Below, piece after piece: positions 44,709 to 57,514 of a stretch of DNA of 64,000 bases. The DNA comes from Demequina sediminis (GTDB taxonomy: Bacteria; Actinomycetota; Actinomycetes; Actinomycetales; Demequinaceae). The stretch is from assembly GCF_030296675.1 (NCBI RefSeq), contig NZ_AP027736.1:2170001-2234000 (forward strand). Direction: 5' to 3'. The notes below the pieces were generated by a model that was not told the DNA's origin, did no database searches, and saw nothing but the letters and a program-made list of their open reading frames with translations. Both the position numbers and the translations under genes were made by a program. Numbering within the stretch: position 1 is the stretch's first letter; each line of letters starts with the position of its first letter.

Positions 44709-45448
44709 GACGCCCTCCGGGTGGCGAGGGCGAGGAAGGCCGCCTCGGCATCGTCCGTTCCCGTGCTCGCGAGGATGTGGGCGAGCGTGCCGTCCGCGAG
44801 GATTTTCCCGTCCCTGATGAAGACCAGCCGGTCGCAGCGCACGGCCTCGTCCATGACGTGGCTCGACACCAGGATGGTGGTGCCCGCGTGCGCGAATCGC
44901 CTCAACAGCGCCCACAGCTCGTTGCGGATCGCGGGATCGAGCCCCACGGTCGGCTCGTCGAGGATGAGAACCTCGGGGCGTCCCACGAGGGCCGCGGCGA
45001 GCGAGGCGCGTGTGAGCTGGCCCCCGGACAGCGTGCCCGCGAGTTGGTCGGTCTGATCCGCGAGGCCCACCGCGTGGATCGTGTGGGTGACCGTCTCAGG
45101 CGGCGCGTCGACGAGCGACGCGAAGTACGCGACGTTCTCGCGCACCGTGAGGTCGGGATAGATCGATGGCGCCTGGGTCACGTAGCCGACGAGCGCGCGG
45201 ACCGGGGCGCTGCCCGCCGCGTGGCCCGCGACGGTCACGGTGCCGCCCTGCGTGATCTGCGCGCCCACGATCGCGCGGATCAGCGTGGACTTGCCGGCGC
45301 CCGAGGGCCCCAGCAGGCCGACGATCGACCCACGGGGGATCTCGAGGCTGAGGTCGTGAAGGACTTCCCTGCCGCCGCGCACCACGCGCAGGCGGTCGAC
45401 CACGATGACGGGCGCCTCGGCGCTCTTATTCTCCATTTGATGAATCAT
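44705..45448 (-). CDS. ABC transporter ATPase
   Basis: ATG 45448 (or 45436) gives about 247 residues with GPSGAGKST, LSGGQLTRASLA and LILDEPTVGLD, and the switch His in LVSSHVMDEA. In operon with the TetR regulator upstream and the permease downstream. Confidence 0.95.
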   Translation of the reverse strand: MIHQMENKSAEAPVIVVDRLRVVRGGREVLHDLSLEIPRGSIVGLLGPSGAGKSTLIRAIVGAQITQGGTVTVAGHAAGSAPVRALVGYVTQAPSIYPDLTVRENVAYFASLVDAPPETVTHTIHAVGLADQTDQLAGTLSGGQLTRASLAAALVGRPEVLILDEPTVGLDPAIRNELWALLRRFAHAGTTILVSSHVMDEAVRCDRLVFIRDGKILADGTLAHILASTGTDDAEAAFLALATRRAS

Positions 45449-45468
45449 GCGCCCGGCCGGGCGCGCTG

Positions 45469-46068
45469 TCAACCGGAGAGGTCCCCGTCGAGGTAGCGCT
45501 GGAGCGTGGGGGCGTACAGGGCGGAGAGCGTGTCGCGGCTCGCGGTGGCCAGCGGCGGCACCTCGAGCACGTAGCGTCCGAGTGCGAGTCCGGTGAGCTG
45601 TGTCGCGCACGCCGCGGCGCGCTCGGGTGCGCGGTCCTCGCGCACGAGCCGCAGGACCAGGTCTCGCATCATGACCCCCGCCATGGCCGCGCCCACCTCA
45701 TGGGTCGACACCGCCGACGCGAGGACCGCGCGCATGCGCGCGCCCGTGACGGGGTCCTCCCACAGGTCGAGGGCGAGCCGGAGCAGGCCGTCGCCCAGGC
45801 GTTCTCGGGGAAGCGCGAGGAGCGCGACCACGCGCTCGTCATTCTCGGCGAGCGGCCTCATCACCTCGACGAAGAGGTCCGACTTGGCGGGGAAGTAGTG
45901 GCGCACGAGGGCGGGGTCGACGCCCGCGGTGCGGGCGATCTCGCGCACGGACGATGCCGCGTAGCCCTTCTCTCCGAAGACCCGGGTGGCGGCGGCCACG
46001 ATGTCTCCGCGCGTGTCTGAGTCACCTCCGCGCGGACCGCGGCTGCGCGCCCTCTCCTGCGGGGTCAT
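45469..46068 (-). CDS. TetR-family regulator
   Basis: ATG 46068 overlaps the preceding stop (ATGA). The 199 residues have IVAAATRVFGEKGYAASSVR and REIARTAGVDPALVRHYFPA, the TetR helix-turn-helix. It probably represses the ABC exporter downstream. Confidence 0.92.
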   Translation of the reverse strand: MTPQERARSRGPRGGDSDTRGDIVAAATRVFGEKGYAASSVREIARTAGVDPALVRHYFPAKSDLFVEVMRPLAENDERVVALLALPRERLGDGLLRLALDLWEDPVTGARMRAVLASAVSTHEVGAAMAGVMMRDLVLRLVREDRAPERAAACATQLTGLALGRYVLEVPPLATASRDTLSALYAPTLQRYLDGDLSG

Positions 46069-47325
46069 AGGCCGAGCGCGGCGACCAGCGCGAGCGCGGC
46101 ATCGGACGGGCCGACCGCCTCGAAGTAGGCGGCGTCGTGCGTCCACATCACGCGCGTCTGGCCGTCTCCCGTGCGCTCGGCGCGCTCGCCCACGACCGTG
46201 CCCGCGACGACCGCCTCGGCGAGCTCGGCGTCCGGGCCGGCCTCACGGACCAGGGCGTCGTGAGCGTCGGCGGCGTGATAGAGCTGGCGCGCCTCGAGCG
46301 TGACCTCCGAGGCTCCGTCGCTGTACGTGAGCGTGTGGTGTTCCGCGACGCGGCCGGGCAGGGCATCGTCAAGCAGCGGATCGTTGGTCACGACCGCCAC
46401 GAGGGCCCATGTGCCGGCCGTGGTCGGCAGCGCCGCAAGGAACGCGGTCGGGTCCTCGGGGGTGATGGGCTCGACCGCCGTGCCGGCGGGCGCCGAGATG
46501 ACGCGCTGTTCCGGCAGCGTGATCGCCTCGGGGCGCAGCACCCCCACCACAGCGCGGTCGCGATCCCTCCCAGGATCAGCAGCCCGATGACGATGAGCGG
46601 CCACGCGCGTCCTGGCCTGCGTCCGGGGACGGGTCCCTCGCCGCGCCCGCCGGAGCCGGAGTCGCCGCCAGCGGCCTGCGTCGTCGGCTCGTCGGGCGGG
46701 GGGACGATGCCGCGGTCGCCCGGCGCGAGGGCGACGCCGCCGGCGATGCCGCGGGGGCATCGTCCGTTCCCCCCATCACCGGGGCGAACGCGGTGGGCAC
46801 GACGCGCGGGCGGTACAGCGGCGCGTCCCCGCTCGGCAGGCGCGTGATGGTCGGGGCCTCGGCGGCCGGTCGGGCGGTGGCGAACGTGGGCACAAAGGCG
46901 GGTGCGTCGTCCTCGAGAGCGAAACCAAGATGCGCGGCCGTGGCCAGATCTGACGCGTCTCTTGACGCGACGCGTGGCACGCCGCCGAGCGGAGTGGGGG
47001 CGCCTGCCGCCGACAGCGCCGCGTTGGTCGCCGCCGCCGCGCCCAGCCGGTCGAACGGGCGCAGGGGTGCGCTCGGGGTCGCGGGGGCCGCATCGTGGGA
47101 GGCGGCCTCGAAGGGCGAGCGTGGCTCGGGCAGCACCTCGTGTGCGGGGGGACCGGGGTTGGGGGCGGTGAGGTCGTCGTCCACGTCGATCTCGATGGGC
47201 TCGGGTCGCGGCTCGGCCCGGTGTGCGCGCGGCGCCGCCGGCTTGGAGGGCGCCACCGCCTCGCGGGGCGCGCCCAGGGAGGGAGAGTGCTCGGATGTCG
47301 CGTCGCCCGCTTGCTCGGCCGTCAT
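46065..47325 (-). CDS. Single-TM protein with long disordered N-terminus, two frameshifts
   Basis: ATG 47325 opens an Ala/Pro-rich disordered region of about 190 residues. The frame must shift once near 46750, giving PPDEPTTQAAGGDSGSGG and a membrane helix WPLIVIGLLILGGIATALWW, and again at the C run 46541-46545, giving LRPEAITLPEQRVISAP and a soluble domain to 46065. Each shift is repaired by one added base. About 419 residues; function unknown. Confidence 0.65.
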
Positions 47326-47385
47326 GGGGTCAGCCTAGGGGCGGCGTCCGACGGCGGTGTCTGACCACGCCGGTAGCGTGAGCGC

Positions 47386-48759
47386 ATGGCCGCCACCACC
47401 CGCAAGACATCGCCCGGATACCGCTGCACCGAGTGCGGCTGGACCGCGGTGAAGTGGGTCGGTCGGTGCGGCGAGTGCCAGGCATGGGGGACCGTGATGG
47501 AGGCGGGCGCGGCCCCCGCGGGTCCCGCGACCAAGGCGACCTCGGTCACCACGCCCGCGACGCCCCTGCCCGACGTGTCGGCGGCCGCGGCCTCGCGCTC
47601 CGCCACGGGGGTCGGGGAGTTCGACCGTGTCCTGGGCGGCGGACTCGTGCCGGGCGCGGTGATCCTGCTCGCGGGCGAGCCGGGCGTGGGCAAGTCCACG
47701 CTCCTCCTCGACGTCGCGGCGCGCACCGCCCGCGCGGGCGGGCGCGTCCTCTACGTGACCGGTGAGGAGAGCGCGGGTCAGGTGCGCCTGCGGGCCGAGC
47801 GGATCGGGGCCCTCGAGCAGGAGGTGCTACTCGCCGCCGAGACGGACCTGGGGGCCGTCCTCGCTCATCTCGACCATGCCGAGCCCACGCTCGTCATGAT
47901 CGACTCGATCCAGACCATCGCCTCGGCGCAGATCGAGGGCACCCCCGGCGGCGTGGGCCAGGTGCGCGAGGTGTCGAGCGCGCTCATTCAGGCCGCCAAG
48001 ACCCGTGGTCTGCCCATGGTTCTCGTGGGACACGTGACCAAGGACGGCTCGGTCGCCGGGCCCAGGATCGTCGAGCACCTGGTCGACGTCGTGTGCCACT
48101 TCGAGGGCGATCAGCACAGCCCGCTGCGGCTGCTGCGCGCGCTCAAGAACCGATTCGGCTCGGTCGACGAGGTCGGCTGCTTCCAGCTGGTCGACACGGG
48201 AATCGAGTCCGTGTCGGACCCCTCGGGGCTGTTCCTGTCGCGCGAGGCGGAGTCCGTGCCGGGCACGTGCCCCACGATCACGATCGACGGCAAGCGCCCG
48301 TTGCCCGCGGAGATCCAGGCCCTCGTCGCGCCCAGCGCCCTCGCGAATCCTCGCCGCGCGACCTCGGGTGTCGACGGCCCCAGGGTGGCGATGCTTCTCG
48401 CGGTCCTTCACCGCCGCGTGGGGCTCGCTGTCGCGGCGGACGACGTCTACGTCTCGACGGTCGGCGGCGCGCGCGTCACCGAGCCCGCGGCGGACGTGGC
48501 GCTCGCGCTCGCGCTCGCCTCGGCTCGCGCGGATGTGCCCGTGCGATCGAACTGGGCCGCGGTCGGCGAGGTGGCGCTATCGGGCGCGGTGCGACCCGTC
48601 TCCGCCACGGCTCAGCGCGTCGCGGAGGCCGCGCGGCTCGGCTTCACGGATGTCATCGTGCCCGCCTCGACGGAGACCGGCCGCCTGCCCGCCGGCGTGC
48701 GCGTGCATCCGGTCACCTCGGTCGCACAGGCCGTCGCCCTCGCGCTTCCGCGCGACTGA
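47386..48759 (+). CDS. radA: DNA repair protein RadA
   Basis: RadA drives branch migration in recombination. The 457 residues have a Cys4 zinc finger (CTECGWTAVKW, CGECQAWG), Walker A GEPGVGKST, the RadA motif KNRFGSVDE, and a C-terminal Lon-like domain. Its 3' end starts a tandem repeat (48742-48813). Confidence 0.97.
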   Translation: MAATTRKTSPGYRCTECGWTAVKWVGRCGECQAWGTVMEAGAAPAGPATKATSVTTPATPLPDVSAAAASRSATGVGEFDRVLGGGLVPGAVILLAGEPGVGKSTLLLDVAARTARAGGRVLYVTGEESAGQVRLRAERIGALEQEVLLAAETDLGAVLAHLDHAEPTLVMIDSIQTIASAQIEGTPGGVGQVREVSSALIQAAKTRGLPMVLVGHVTKDGSVAGPRIVEHLVDVVCHFEGDQHSPLRLLRALKNRFGSVDEVGCFQLVDTGIESVSDPSGLFLSREAESVPGTCPTITIDGKRPLPAEIQALVAPSALANPRRATSGVDGPRVAMLLAVLHRRVGLAVAADDVYVSTVGGARVTEPAADVALALALASARADVPVRSNWAAVGEVALSGAVRPVSATAQRVAEAARLGFTDVIVPASTETGRLPAGVRVHPVTSVAQAVALALPRD

Positions 48760-48813
48760 TAGCTGGTGCTTCCGCGCGACTGAGAACTCGTGCTGCCGCG
48801 CGACTATCGGTCG
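48742..48813 (+). repeat. Three 24-bp tandem repeats at the radA 3' end
   Basis: Copies start at 48742, 48766 and 48790; each contains GCT-CCGCGCGACT-type sequence. The first covers the last codons and stop of radA (LPRD-stop); the next two repeat them outside the gene. Confidence 0.75.
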
Positions 48814-48842
48814 GGCCGCGCCCGGGCGGCCCGGGCATCGTT

Positions 48843-49442
48843 CTACTGCAGATCGAAGCGTGCCGCCTCGGCCGCCACCCCCGCGAGCGTGAGCTCCGCA
48901 CGGTACGTGCCGGCGCGCGGAGCGGCATCCACCGTTGCGCATCCCTCCGCGGACCGGATGCCGGGCCACGCGACCGTGGCGTCCTGAGTGTCGCCCGGCT
49001 GGAGGAGCCACTCGGCGTCGAGGAGCGAGGCCTCGGCGGGACAGTCTCCCGACGACCAGATGCGGTCCTCTCCCGACGTGATGAGGAGGGTGGTGGCGTC
49101 GCCCGTCGCGTCGAGCACGCACGGCGCGGTGCCCGTGTTCTCGACGGTGACGTCGAAGCGCGCGGGGCTGCCGGCGGCGACCGTCGCGGGGTTCGCGGCG
49201 ACGGTGACGGCGAGGCCGTCCTCCGCACACGCGACCGTCGCCGTCGACGCGGCGGCGGAGTTCGTGGGCGAGGCCGTGGGCGACGGGGACGCGCCGGGCT
49301 GCGGGTCACCCGCCGATCCGAGTGCGCGCGTGATGAGCCACACGACGATCACGACGGCAGCGAACGCGAGGAGCACCACGGCACGTCGACCCCAGTAGAC
49401 CGCGGCGGGCTGGTCGCCCACCGGCCTGAGGAACCCGTTCAT
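48843..49442 (-). CDS. Membrane-anchored Cys-containing protein
   Basis: ATG 49442 gives 199 residues: one membrane helix (AVVLLAFAAVVIVVWLIT, about 21-38), a Ser/Pro/Thr linker, then a beta domain (VTVENTGTAPCVLDATGD) with four Cys. It resembles DUF4232-type outer domains in layout. Function unknown. Confidence 0.75.
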   Translation of the reverse strand: MNGFLRPVGDQPAAVYWGRRAVVLLAFAAVVIVVWLITRALGSAGDPQPGASPSPTASPTNSAAASTATVACAEDGLAVTVAANPATVAAGSPARFDVTVENTGTAPCVLDATGDATTLLITSGEDRIWSSGDCPAEASLLDAEWLLQPGDTQDATVAWPGIRSAEGCATVDAAPRAGTYRAELTLAGVAAEAARFDLQ

Positions 49443-49497
49443 CGTGCCTCCTTGTCGCCTCCACGGTAGGCGCGCCGTCGCTGGGATGATGGACGGC

Positions 49498-50411
49498 ATG
49501 CCGACCGCCGCTCAGAATCTCGCGAGTGCCGATCCCGCGACGGACACTGCCCGGGTCGCCGCGGTCCGCGAGTGGTTCCGTGACGCCGGCCGCGACCTGC
49601 CGTGGCGCGGGGGCACCACGCCCTGGGGTGTGCTGGTCAGCGAGATCATGCTGCAGCAGACTCCGGTGGTGCGCGTCGAGCCCGTATGGCGCGAGTGGAT
49701 GGCCCGCTGGCCCACTCCCGGCGACCTCGCGGCGGCCTCACAGGCCGATGCCGTGCGCGCGTGGGGGCGGCTGGGATACCCGCGCCGCGCCAAGCGGCTG
49801 TGGGAGTGCGCGGCCGCGATCGCCGAGCGTCACGGCGGGCAGGTGCCGTCCGACCCGGTCGCGTTGCGCGACCTGCCAGGGGTCGGGGACTACACCGCGG
49901 GCGCGGTGATGGCATTCGCCTTTGGTCGCCGGGCGCTGGTGCTCGACACCAACGTGCGGCGCGTCATCGGGCGGGCGTGGCGCGGCGAGGCACTCCCTCC
50001 CGCTCATCAGACCGCCGCCGAACGCACGCATGCGGCGGCGCTCGTGCCCGAGGGCGACGCGGCCGCGGCGGAGTGGGCGGCCGCATCCATGGAACTGGGC
50101 GCGCTCGTGTGCACGGCGCGCGTCGCGCGGTGCGACGAGTGCCCGCTCGCGCGGTCGTGCGCGTGGCTCGCCGCGGGCCGCCCCGGACTCGCCGAGGCGC
50201 CTCGCCGCACCCAGCCGTGGCACGGCACCGACCGCCAGGTCAGGGGAGGATCCTCGCCCTCTTGCGGGTGGCATCGTCCCCCGTCAACGTCACCGGACAC
50301 GCCACGCTCGAGGACGTCGAACCGGGTCAGCTCGACCGCTGCCTCGAGGGGCTTGTCGCGGACGGGCTGGTGCGAGCCGTGTCGAGCGAGCGGGGCACGT
50401 ACGAGCTGTGA
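49498..50411 (+). CDS. mutY: A/G-specific adenine glycosylase, one-base frameshift
   Basis: MutY removes A opposite 8-oxoG. ATG 49498 gives RDLPWRGGTTPWGVLVSEIMLQQ motifs in pieces (VSEIMLQQTPVVRV), helix-hairpin-helix LPGVGDYTAGAVM, catalytic VLDTNVRRV and the FeS ligands C-x6-C-x2-C-x5-C (CTARVARCDECPLARSC). A missing G at 50243-50246 breaks the C-terminal part; restored it reads RILALLRVASSPV to 50411, about 304 residues. Confidence 0.93.
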
Positions 50412-50426
50412 CCCCGCCCGCGCGGC

Positions 50427-51439
50427 CTACGCGTGGTGCGTGCCGTGCACCGCGTGCGGCTCGATGGCGGCGAGCTCGGCATCCGTGAGCTCGGGGAAGG
50501 AGAGCGCCTCGACGTTGGCTCGCAGCTGCGCCACCGAGCTCGCGCCCACGAGGGCCGAGGTCACGCGGCCCTGGCGCAGCACCCACTGCAGCGCGAGCTG
50601 AGCGAGGGTCTGGCCGCGGCCGAGAGCGATCTCGTTGAGCGCGCGCGTGCGCTCGATGTAGGTCTCGGAGATCTGCTTCTCGCTGAGGAACTGCGAGTGT
50701 GTGATGCGCGAGCCCTCGGGGACACCGCCCAGATAGCGGTCGGTCAGCATGCCCTGCGCGAGCGGCGAGAACACGATCGAGCCGGCGCCGACCTCGTCGA
50801 GCGCGTCCAGCAGCCCGTCCTCGGGGGTGCGCTCGTACATCGAGTACTTGAACTGGTGGATGAGCAGCGGCGTGCCCAGGTCCCGCAGGATCGCCGCGGC
50901 GGTGCGAGTGTCCTCGGGGCCGTAGTTCGAGATGCCGGCGTACAGGGCCTTGCCGGAGCGCACCGCCTGGTCGAGGGCCATCATCGACTCCTCGATGGGA
51001 GTGTCGGGGTCGGGGCGGTGGTGGTAGAACACGTCCACGTAGTCGACGCCCATGCGTGCGAGCGACTGGTCGAGGCTCGCGAGCAGGCTCTTGCGCGAGC
51101 CCCACTCCCCGTAGGGTCCTGGCCACATGTGATAGCCGGCCTTGGTGCTCAGGATGAGCTCGTCGCGATACGGCCTGAGGTCGCGCGCGAGGACGCCGCC
51201 AAAGTTCGACTCGGCGCTGCCGGGGGCGGTCCGTAGTTGTTCGCGAGGTCGATGTGCGTGATGCCCAGGTCGAAGGCCGCGAGCAGGATCTCGCGTTGCG
51301 TGTCGAGCGGGTGCAGTCCGCCGAAGTTGTGCCACAGGCCCAGGCTCACGGCGGGCAGCCGCAGGCCCGAGCGTCCGGAGCGGCGATACGGCATGGTCTC
51401 GTAGCGGGCATCGGCGGCCACATACGGGTCCTGTGTCAT
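50427..51439 (-). CDS. Aldo/keto reductase, one-base frameshift
   Basis: ATG 51439 opens MPYRRSGRSGLRLPAVSLGL and FDLGITHIDLANNYGPP; at the run 51222-51226 one base is missing, then SAESNFGGVLARDL, STKAGYHMWPGPYG and VDVFYHHRPDPDTP follow to 50427. The joined protein (about 337 residues) is a YghZ/GPR-type reductase of the AKR14 kind. Confidence 0.9.
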
Positions 51440-51542
51440 GGGGTTCAGCCTACGGTCGCCCGTCTCCCCGCACGGCACGAGGCCCGCCTCTCCCTGGGGA
51501 GAGACGGGCCTCGGTGAAGCCGAGCCGTGCGGCCGGTGCCGG

Positions 51543-54064
<2,522 letters not shown>

Positions 54065-54247
54065 GTCAGCCTCCCTTGTTTCGTCCGGCCGGAGCCGGGA
54101 TCGCGGCGGATCGCCACCGCGGGTGTTTCCAGGCTAACCGCGGGCCCCCACCGCTCATGCCCGTGTTCGCCAGAGGCGTGAAGCGATTGCGAGGGGACGA
54201 TGCGGGCGGTGGGCACGGCGCGGGTCGGGCCGAGGCGCAGGAGGGGG

Positions 54248-54301
54248 TTGACATATCGATGATCGATACATATCGTTTCTCGATAGCAACGACTATCGAT
54301 A
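54248..54301 (+). promoter_or_regulatory. Promoter with ATCGAT operator array
   Basis: TTGACA (54248-54253), 17-base spacer and TATCGT (54271-54276) form a near-consensus promoter. TATCGAT or ATCGATA half-sites occur at 54254, 54262, 54280 and 54294, overlapping and following it. The downstream XRE protein is the likely ligand. Confidence 0.8.
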
Positions 54302-54312
54302 AGGAGCAGATC

Positions 54313-54921
54313 ATGACCGATGCACGCGACCTTGACCGGCCCGACAGGGCAGGGATGTACCTCTCGATTGCTGTGGTCACGCTTGCGGCGGTGCTCGCCA
54401 TCGTGACTGCCGTGCGCAGGCTCGTCGAGGTGGGGGACGGCACCAATGTGCCGGTGACCGTGCCACTCACCGGCGAAACCGCGGCACTGCCTCTTGGACC
54501 CGACGGCGCCGCGCTCGAGGCGACCGTCGAGACCGCGACGGTCATCGTGCCCGACCCTGCCCCGGCCACGCTCTTTGCCCTCTACGCCGAGCCGGTGTGG
54601 ATCGCGCTCATGGTGGTCGCAGGAGTGGTCTTTGCCGCGATGTTCTTCCTGCGTCTCGCGCGCGGCCTCGCCTTTGAACGCGGCACGTCGCGGCTGGTGT
54701 ACGTCGCCGCGGGCGTGCTCCTCGCGGGCTGGTTTGTGGGCTCGATCCTCACCAACATGACCGTGCATGGGGCACTCTCCGCGGTGAGCGACTACACGTA
54801 TGACTCCGTCAGTTTCGAGGTGAGCCTGCTGCCCTTCTTCGTCTACCTCGTCGTCGGGGCGTTCGCGGCCGCGCTGCAGATCGGGGAGCGGCTCCAGCGG
54901 GACACCGAGGGGCTCGTGTGA
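54313..54921 (+). CDS. DUF2975-like four-TM membrane protein
   Basis: ATG 54313 with AAGGAG upstream gives 202 residues with four membrane helices (about 18-38, 92-112, 128-150, 170-190), in the DUF2975 layout. The stop overlaps the start of the XRE gene. DUF2975-XRE pairs are common; function unknown. Confidence 0.8.
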   Translation: MTDARDLDRPDRAGMYLSIAVVTLAAVLAIVTAVRRLVEVGDGTNVPVTVPLTGETAALPLGPDGAALEATVETATVIVPDPAPATLFALYAEPVWIALMVVAGVVFAAMFFLRLARGLAFERGTSRLVYVAAGVLLAGWFVGSILTNMTVHGALSAVSDYTYDSVSFEVSLLPFFVYLVVGAFAAALQIGERLQRDTEGLV

Positions 54922-55151
54922 GCCCGGCCGACGCGGAGCCCACCGGCATCCACTGCCGTCTCGACGAGCTGCTCGCGGACCGCGGCATGACGCTGACCGA
55001 ACTCAGCGCGCGCGTGGGCGTCTCGGTGGTCAATCTCTCGGTGCTGAAGAACGACCGCGCGAGGGCGATCCGCTACTCGACGCTCGCCGCCATCTGCGAC
55101 GTGCTGGACTGCGAGGTGGGGGAGCTGCTGATGAGAGCCCGTGAGGGGTAG
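54918..55151 (+). CDS. Small XRE (YozG-type) regulator
   Basis: GTG 54918 gives 77 residues with one helix-turn-helix (MTLTELSARVGVSVVNLSVL) and DVLDCEVGELL. Partner of the DUF2975-like protein; probably autoregulates through the ATCGAT array. Confidence 0.9.
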   Translation: MSPADAEPTGIHCRLDELLADRGMTLTELSARVGVSVVNLSVLKNDRARAIRYSTLAAICDVLDCEVGELLMRAREG

Positions 55152-55295
55152 CCGGGCGTGACCCCTTCGTCCCCCGGCCGATGCCGGACCCCACCAATCA
55201 GGGAGGTACCTCATAGAGGGGGCAGGAAGGGCATCCCTACAGTCGAGATGGGCCGGCACGAGCGCGCGTCGACTCGAACGAAAGGAACCGCTCGC

Positions 55296-56291
55296 ATGAT
55301 CGAGGCGACCAACCTCAGCAAGAAGTTCGGCAGCACCACCGCCGTCGACCACGTCACGTTTGCCGTGCAGCCAGGCGTGGTGACCGGCTTCCTCGGGCCC
55401 AACGGCGCCGGGAAGTCGACCACGATGCGCATGATCCTCGGCCTCGACAGGCCGACCAGCGGACAGGTCACCGTCAACGGGCAGCCCTACGCGAAGCTCG
55501 TCACGCCGTTCAAGGAGATCGGCGCGCTGATCGACGCCAAGGGCGTCCACCCGCGCCGGTCGGCGCGATCCCACCTGCGCGCGATGGCCGCGACGCACGG
55601 CATCTCGGACCGCCGGGTCGATGAGGTGCTCGAGCTCACGGGCCTCACCGCGGTCGCCAAGAAGAAGGCGGGTGGCTACTCGCTCGGCATGGGCCAGCGA
55701 CTCGGCATCGCGGGCGCGCTCCTCGGCGACCCGCGCATCGTCATGTTCGACGAGCCGGTCAACGGGCTCGACCCCGACGGCGTGCTGTGGGTGCGCCAGC
55801 TCGCGCGGCGCCTCGCGGACAACGGCCGCACAGTGTTCCTCTCGAGCCACCTCATGAGCGAGGTTCAGCAGACCGCCGACCACGTGATCGTGATCGGCCG
55901 CGGCAGGATCCTCGCGGACGCCTCGCTGCACGAGTTCATGGGCGCATACGCCCGCACCGGCGTGATCGTCACGTCGCCGGACGCGGCGCGCCTCGCCGAG
56001 CTCGTCACTCTCGAGGGCGGCCTTGTGACCCAGCTGGATCACCGCGAACGCGTCTCCGTCACGGGGCTCGATGCCCGTGACATCGGCCGCATCGCCCGCG
56101 ACCACAGCCTCTGGCTCGCGGAGTTGCGCGACGAGAGCACGAGCCTCGAGGACGCGTACATGAGGCTCACCGCAGACCAGACCGACTACCGCGCGGGCGT
56201 CCCGGGGAGACCGGCGCCGCACTCAAGGAGGCAGCGAAGTGACCACCGCATCCGCCACGACCGCACCCGCGCCTTCCGCCGCGGCGGTTGA
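55296..56291 (+). CDS. ABC transporter ATPase
   Basis: ATG 55296 with AAAGGAA upstream gives 331 residues: GPNGAGKST, YSLGMGQRLGIAGAL and VMFDEPVNGLDPDG. The atypical LGMGQ signature is that of BcrA-type exporters. It overlaps the permease start by 53 bases, so its C-terminal tail may be a read-on. Confidence 0.93.
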   Translation: MIEATNLSKKFGSTTAVDHVTFAVQPGVVTGFLGPNGAGKSTTMRMILGLDRPTSGQVTVNGQPYAKLVTPFKEIGALIDAKGVHPRRSARSHLRAMAATHGISDRRVDEVLELTGLTAVAKKKAGGYSLGMGQRLGIAGALLGDPRIVMFDEPVNGLDPDGVLWVRQLARRLADNGRTVFLSSHLMSEVQQTADHVIVIGRGRILADASLHEFMGAYARTGVIVTSPDAARLAELVTLEGGLVTQLDHRERVSVTGLDARDIGRIARDHSLWLAELRDESTSLEDAYMRLTADQTDYRAGVPGRPAPHSRRQRSDHRIRHDRTRAFRRGG

Positions 56292-57072
56292 GGTCATCGC
56301 ACACCCCGCCGGCTACCGTCGCGCCGTCCGTTCCGAGTGGATCAAGGCGCGCAGCCTGCGGTCGACCTGGATCCTCGTCGCCTTTGCGCTCGCGGCGTTC
56401 GTCGGTGTTCCCACCCTCGTGGTCGCGAACGCCTCCGACGTGGGCTCCTCCTCGAGCGCGGAGGTGATGGGGGTGCTGTACTTCGGCCTCGACTTCGTGC
56501 TCCTGCTCGTCGCGGTGCTCGGCGCGCTGCTCACCACCTCCGAGTTCACCACGGGGATGGCGCGCAACACCTTCACGGCGACGCCCGGCCGCGGCACGGT
56601 GCTCGCCGCGAAGGCGACCATCGCGGGGCTGTTCGCGCTCGCGATCGGGATCGTCGGCCTTGCGACCGCGTGGGCCGTCAATGCGGGCGGCCTGGCCGAC
56701 CTCGGGGTGTCCATCGACCTGGGCGACACCGCCACGATGCGCGCGCTGCTGGTCAACCAGCTCAGCATCGTCGTGTTCGCGATGCTCGCGGTCGCGCTCG
56801 GTGTCCTGTTGCGCAGTTCCGTCGGCGCGATCTTCACCATCGTCGCGATGCAGCTCATCCTTCCCGGCGTGCTGGCGATCGTGCCCAACACGATCGCGAA
56901 CTGGGTGGGCGCGGTGCTCCCGTCCGCCGCGGCATCGGCGGCCGTCGCGACCGAGCCCCTCGCCGCGGGTCAGATCGGCCTGGACTCCGGGTGGGGCCTC
57001 GTGGTCCTGCTCGCGTGGGCGGTCGTGCCGATGGCCGGCGCGCTCGTGTCGCTGCGGGCGCGGGACATCTAG
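56239..57072 (+). CDS. ABC transporter permease (BcrB/ABC-2 type)
   Basis: GTG 56239, with AAGGAGG upstream inside the ATPase gene, gives 277 residues and six membrane helices (WILVAFALAAFVGVPTLVV, YFGLDFVLLLVAVLGALLTT). It has the SEWIKARSLRSTW start common to this family. Forms an exporter with the ATPase. Confidence 0.9.
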   Translation: MTTASATTAPAPSAAAVEVIAHPAGYRRAVRSEWIKARSLRSTWILVAFALAAFVGVPTLVVANASDVGSSSSAEVMGVLYFGLDFVLLLVAVLGALLTTSEFTTGMARNTFTATPGRGTVLAAKATIAGLFALAIGIVGLATAWAVNAGGLADLGVSIDLGDTATMRALLVNQLSIVVFAMLAVALGVLLRSSVGAIFTIVAMQLILPGVLAIVPNTIANWVGAVLPSAAASAAVATEPLAAGQIGLDSGWGLVVLLAWAVVPMAGALVSLRARDI

Positions 57073-57088
57073 GCCCTTCCGCGGGGCG

Positions 57089-57514
57089 TCAGGCCTCGAG
57101 CAGGATCGTGATGGGGCCGTCGTTCACGAGCTCGACGTCCATGTGCGCGCCGAACACCCCGGTCCCGACGTCGAGGCCGCGCTCTCGTAGCGCGGCCACG
57201 ACGGACTCGACCAGCGGCTCGGCCACGGGACCGGGGGCCGCGCCATTCCACGACGGCCTGCGTCCCTTGCGGGTGTCCGCGTAGAGCGTGAACTGGGACA
57301 CGACGATGACGGGTGCCCCCACGTCCGCCACGGACCGCTCGTCCGTGAGGATGCGCAGCTCGGCGATCTTGCGCGCGATCGTCTGCACCTGCTCGGGGCC
57401 ATCGCCGTGCGTGACCCCCACGAGTGCCACGATTCCCTGACGGGTGAACGATGCCGTCACCGTGCCGTCGACGGTCACGGAGGCGCGCGACGCGCGCTGC
57501 AGGACCGCCTTCAC
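57089..57514 (-). CDS. dtd: D-aminoacyl-tRNA deacylase
   Basis: Dtd removes D-amino acids from tRNA. The 141 residues start [17 protein letters not shown] and carry [15 protein letters not shown] and the GP motif NGAAPGP; both Dtd signatures are present. Confidence 0.96.
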   Translation of the reverse strand: MKAVLQRASRASVTVDGTVTASFTRQGIVALVGVTHGDGPEQVQTIARKIAELRILTDERSVADVGAPVIVVSQFTLYADTRKGRRPSWNGAAPGPVAEPLVESVVAALRERGLDVGTGVFGAHMDVELVNDGPITILLEA

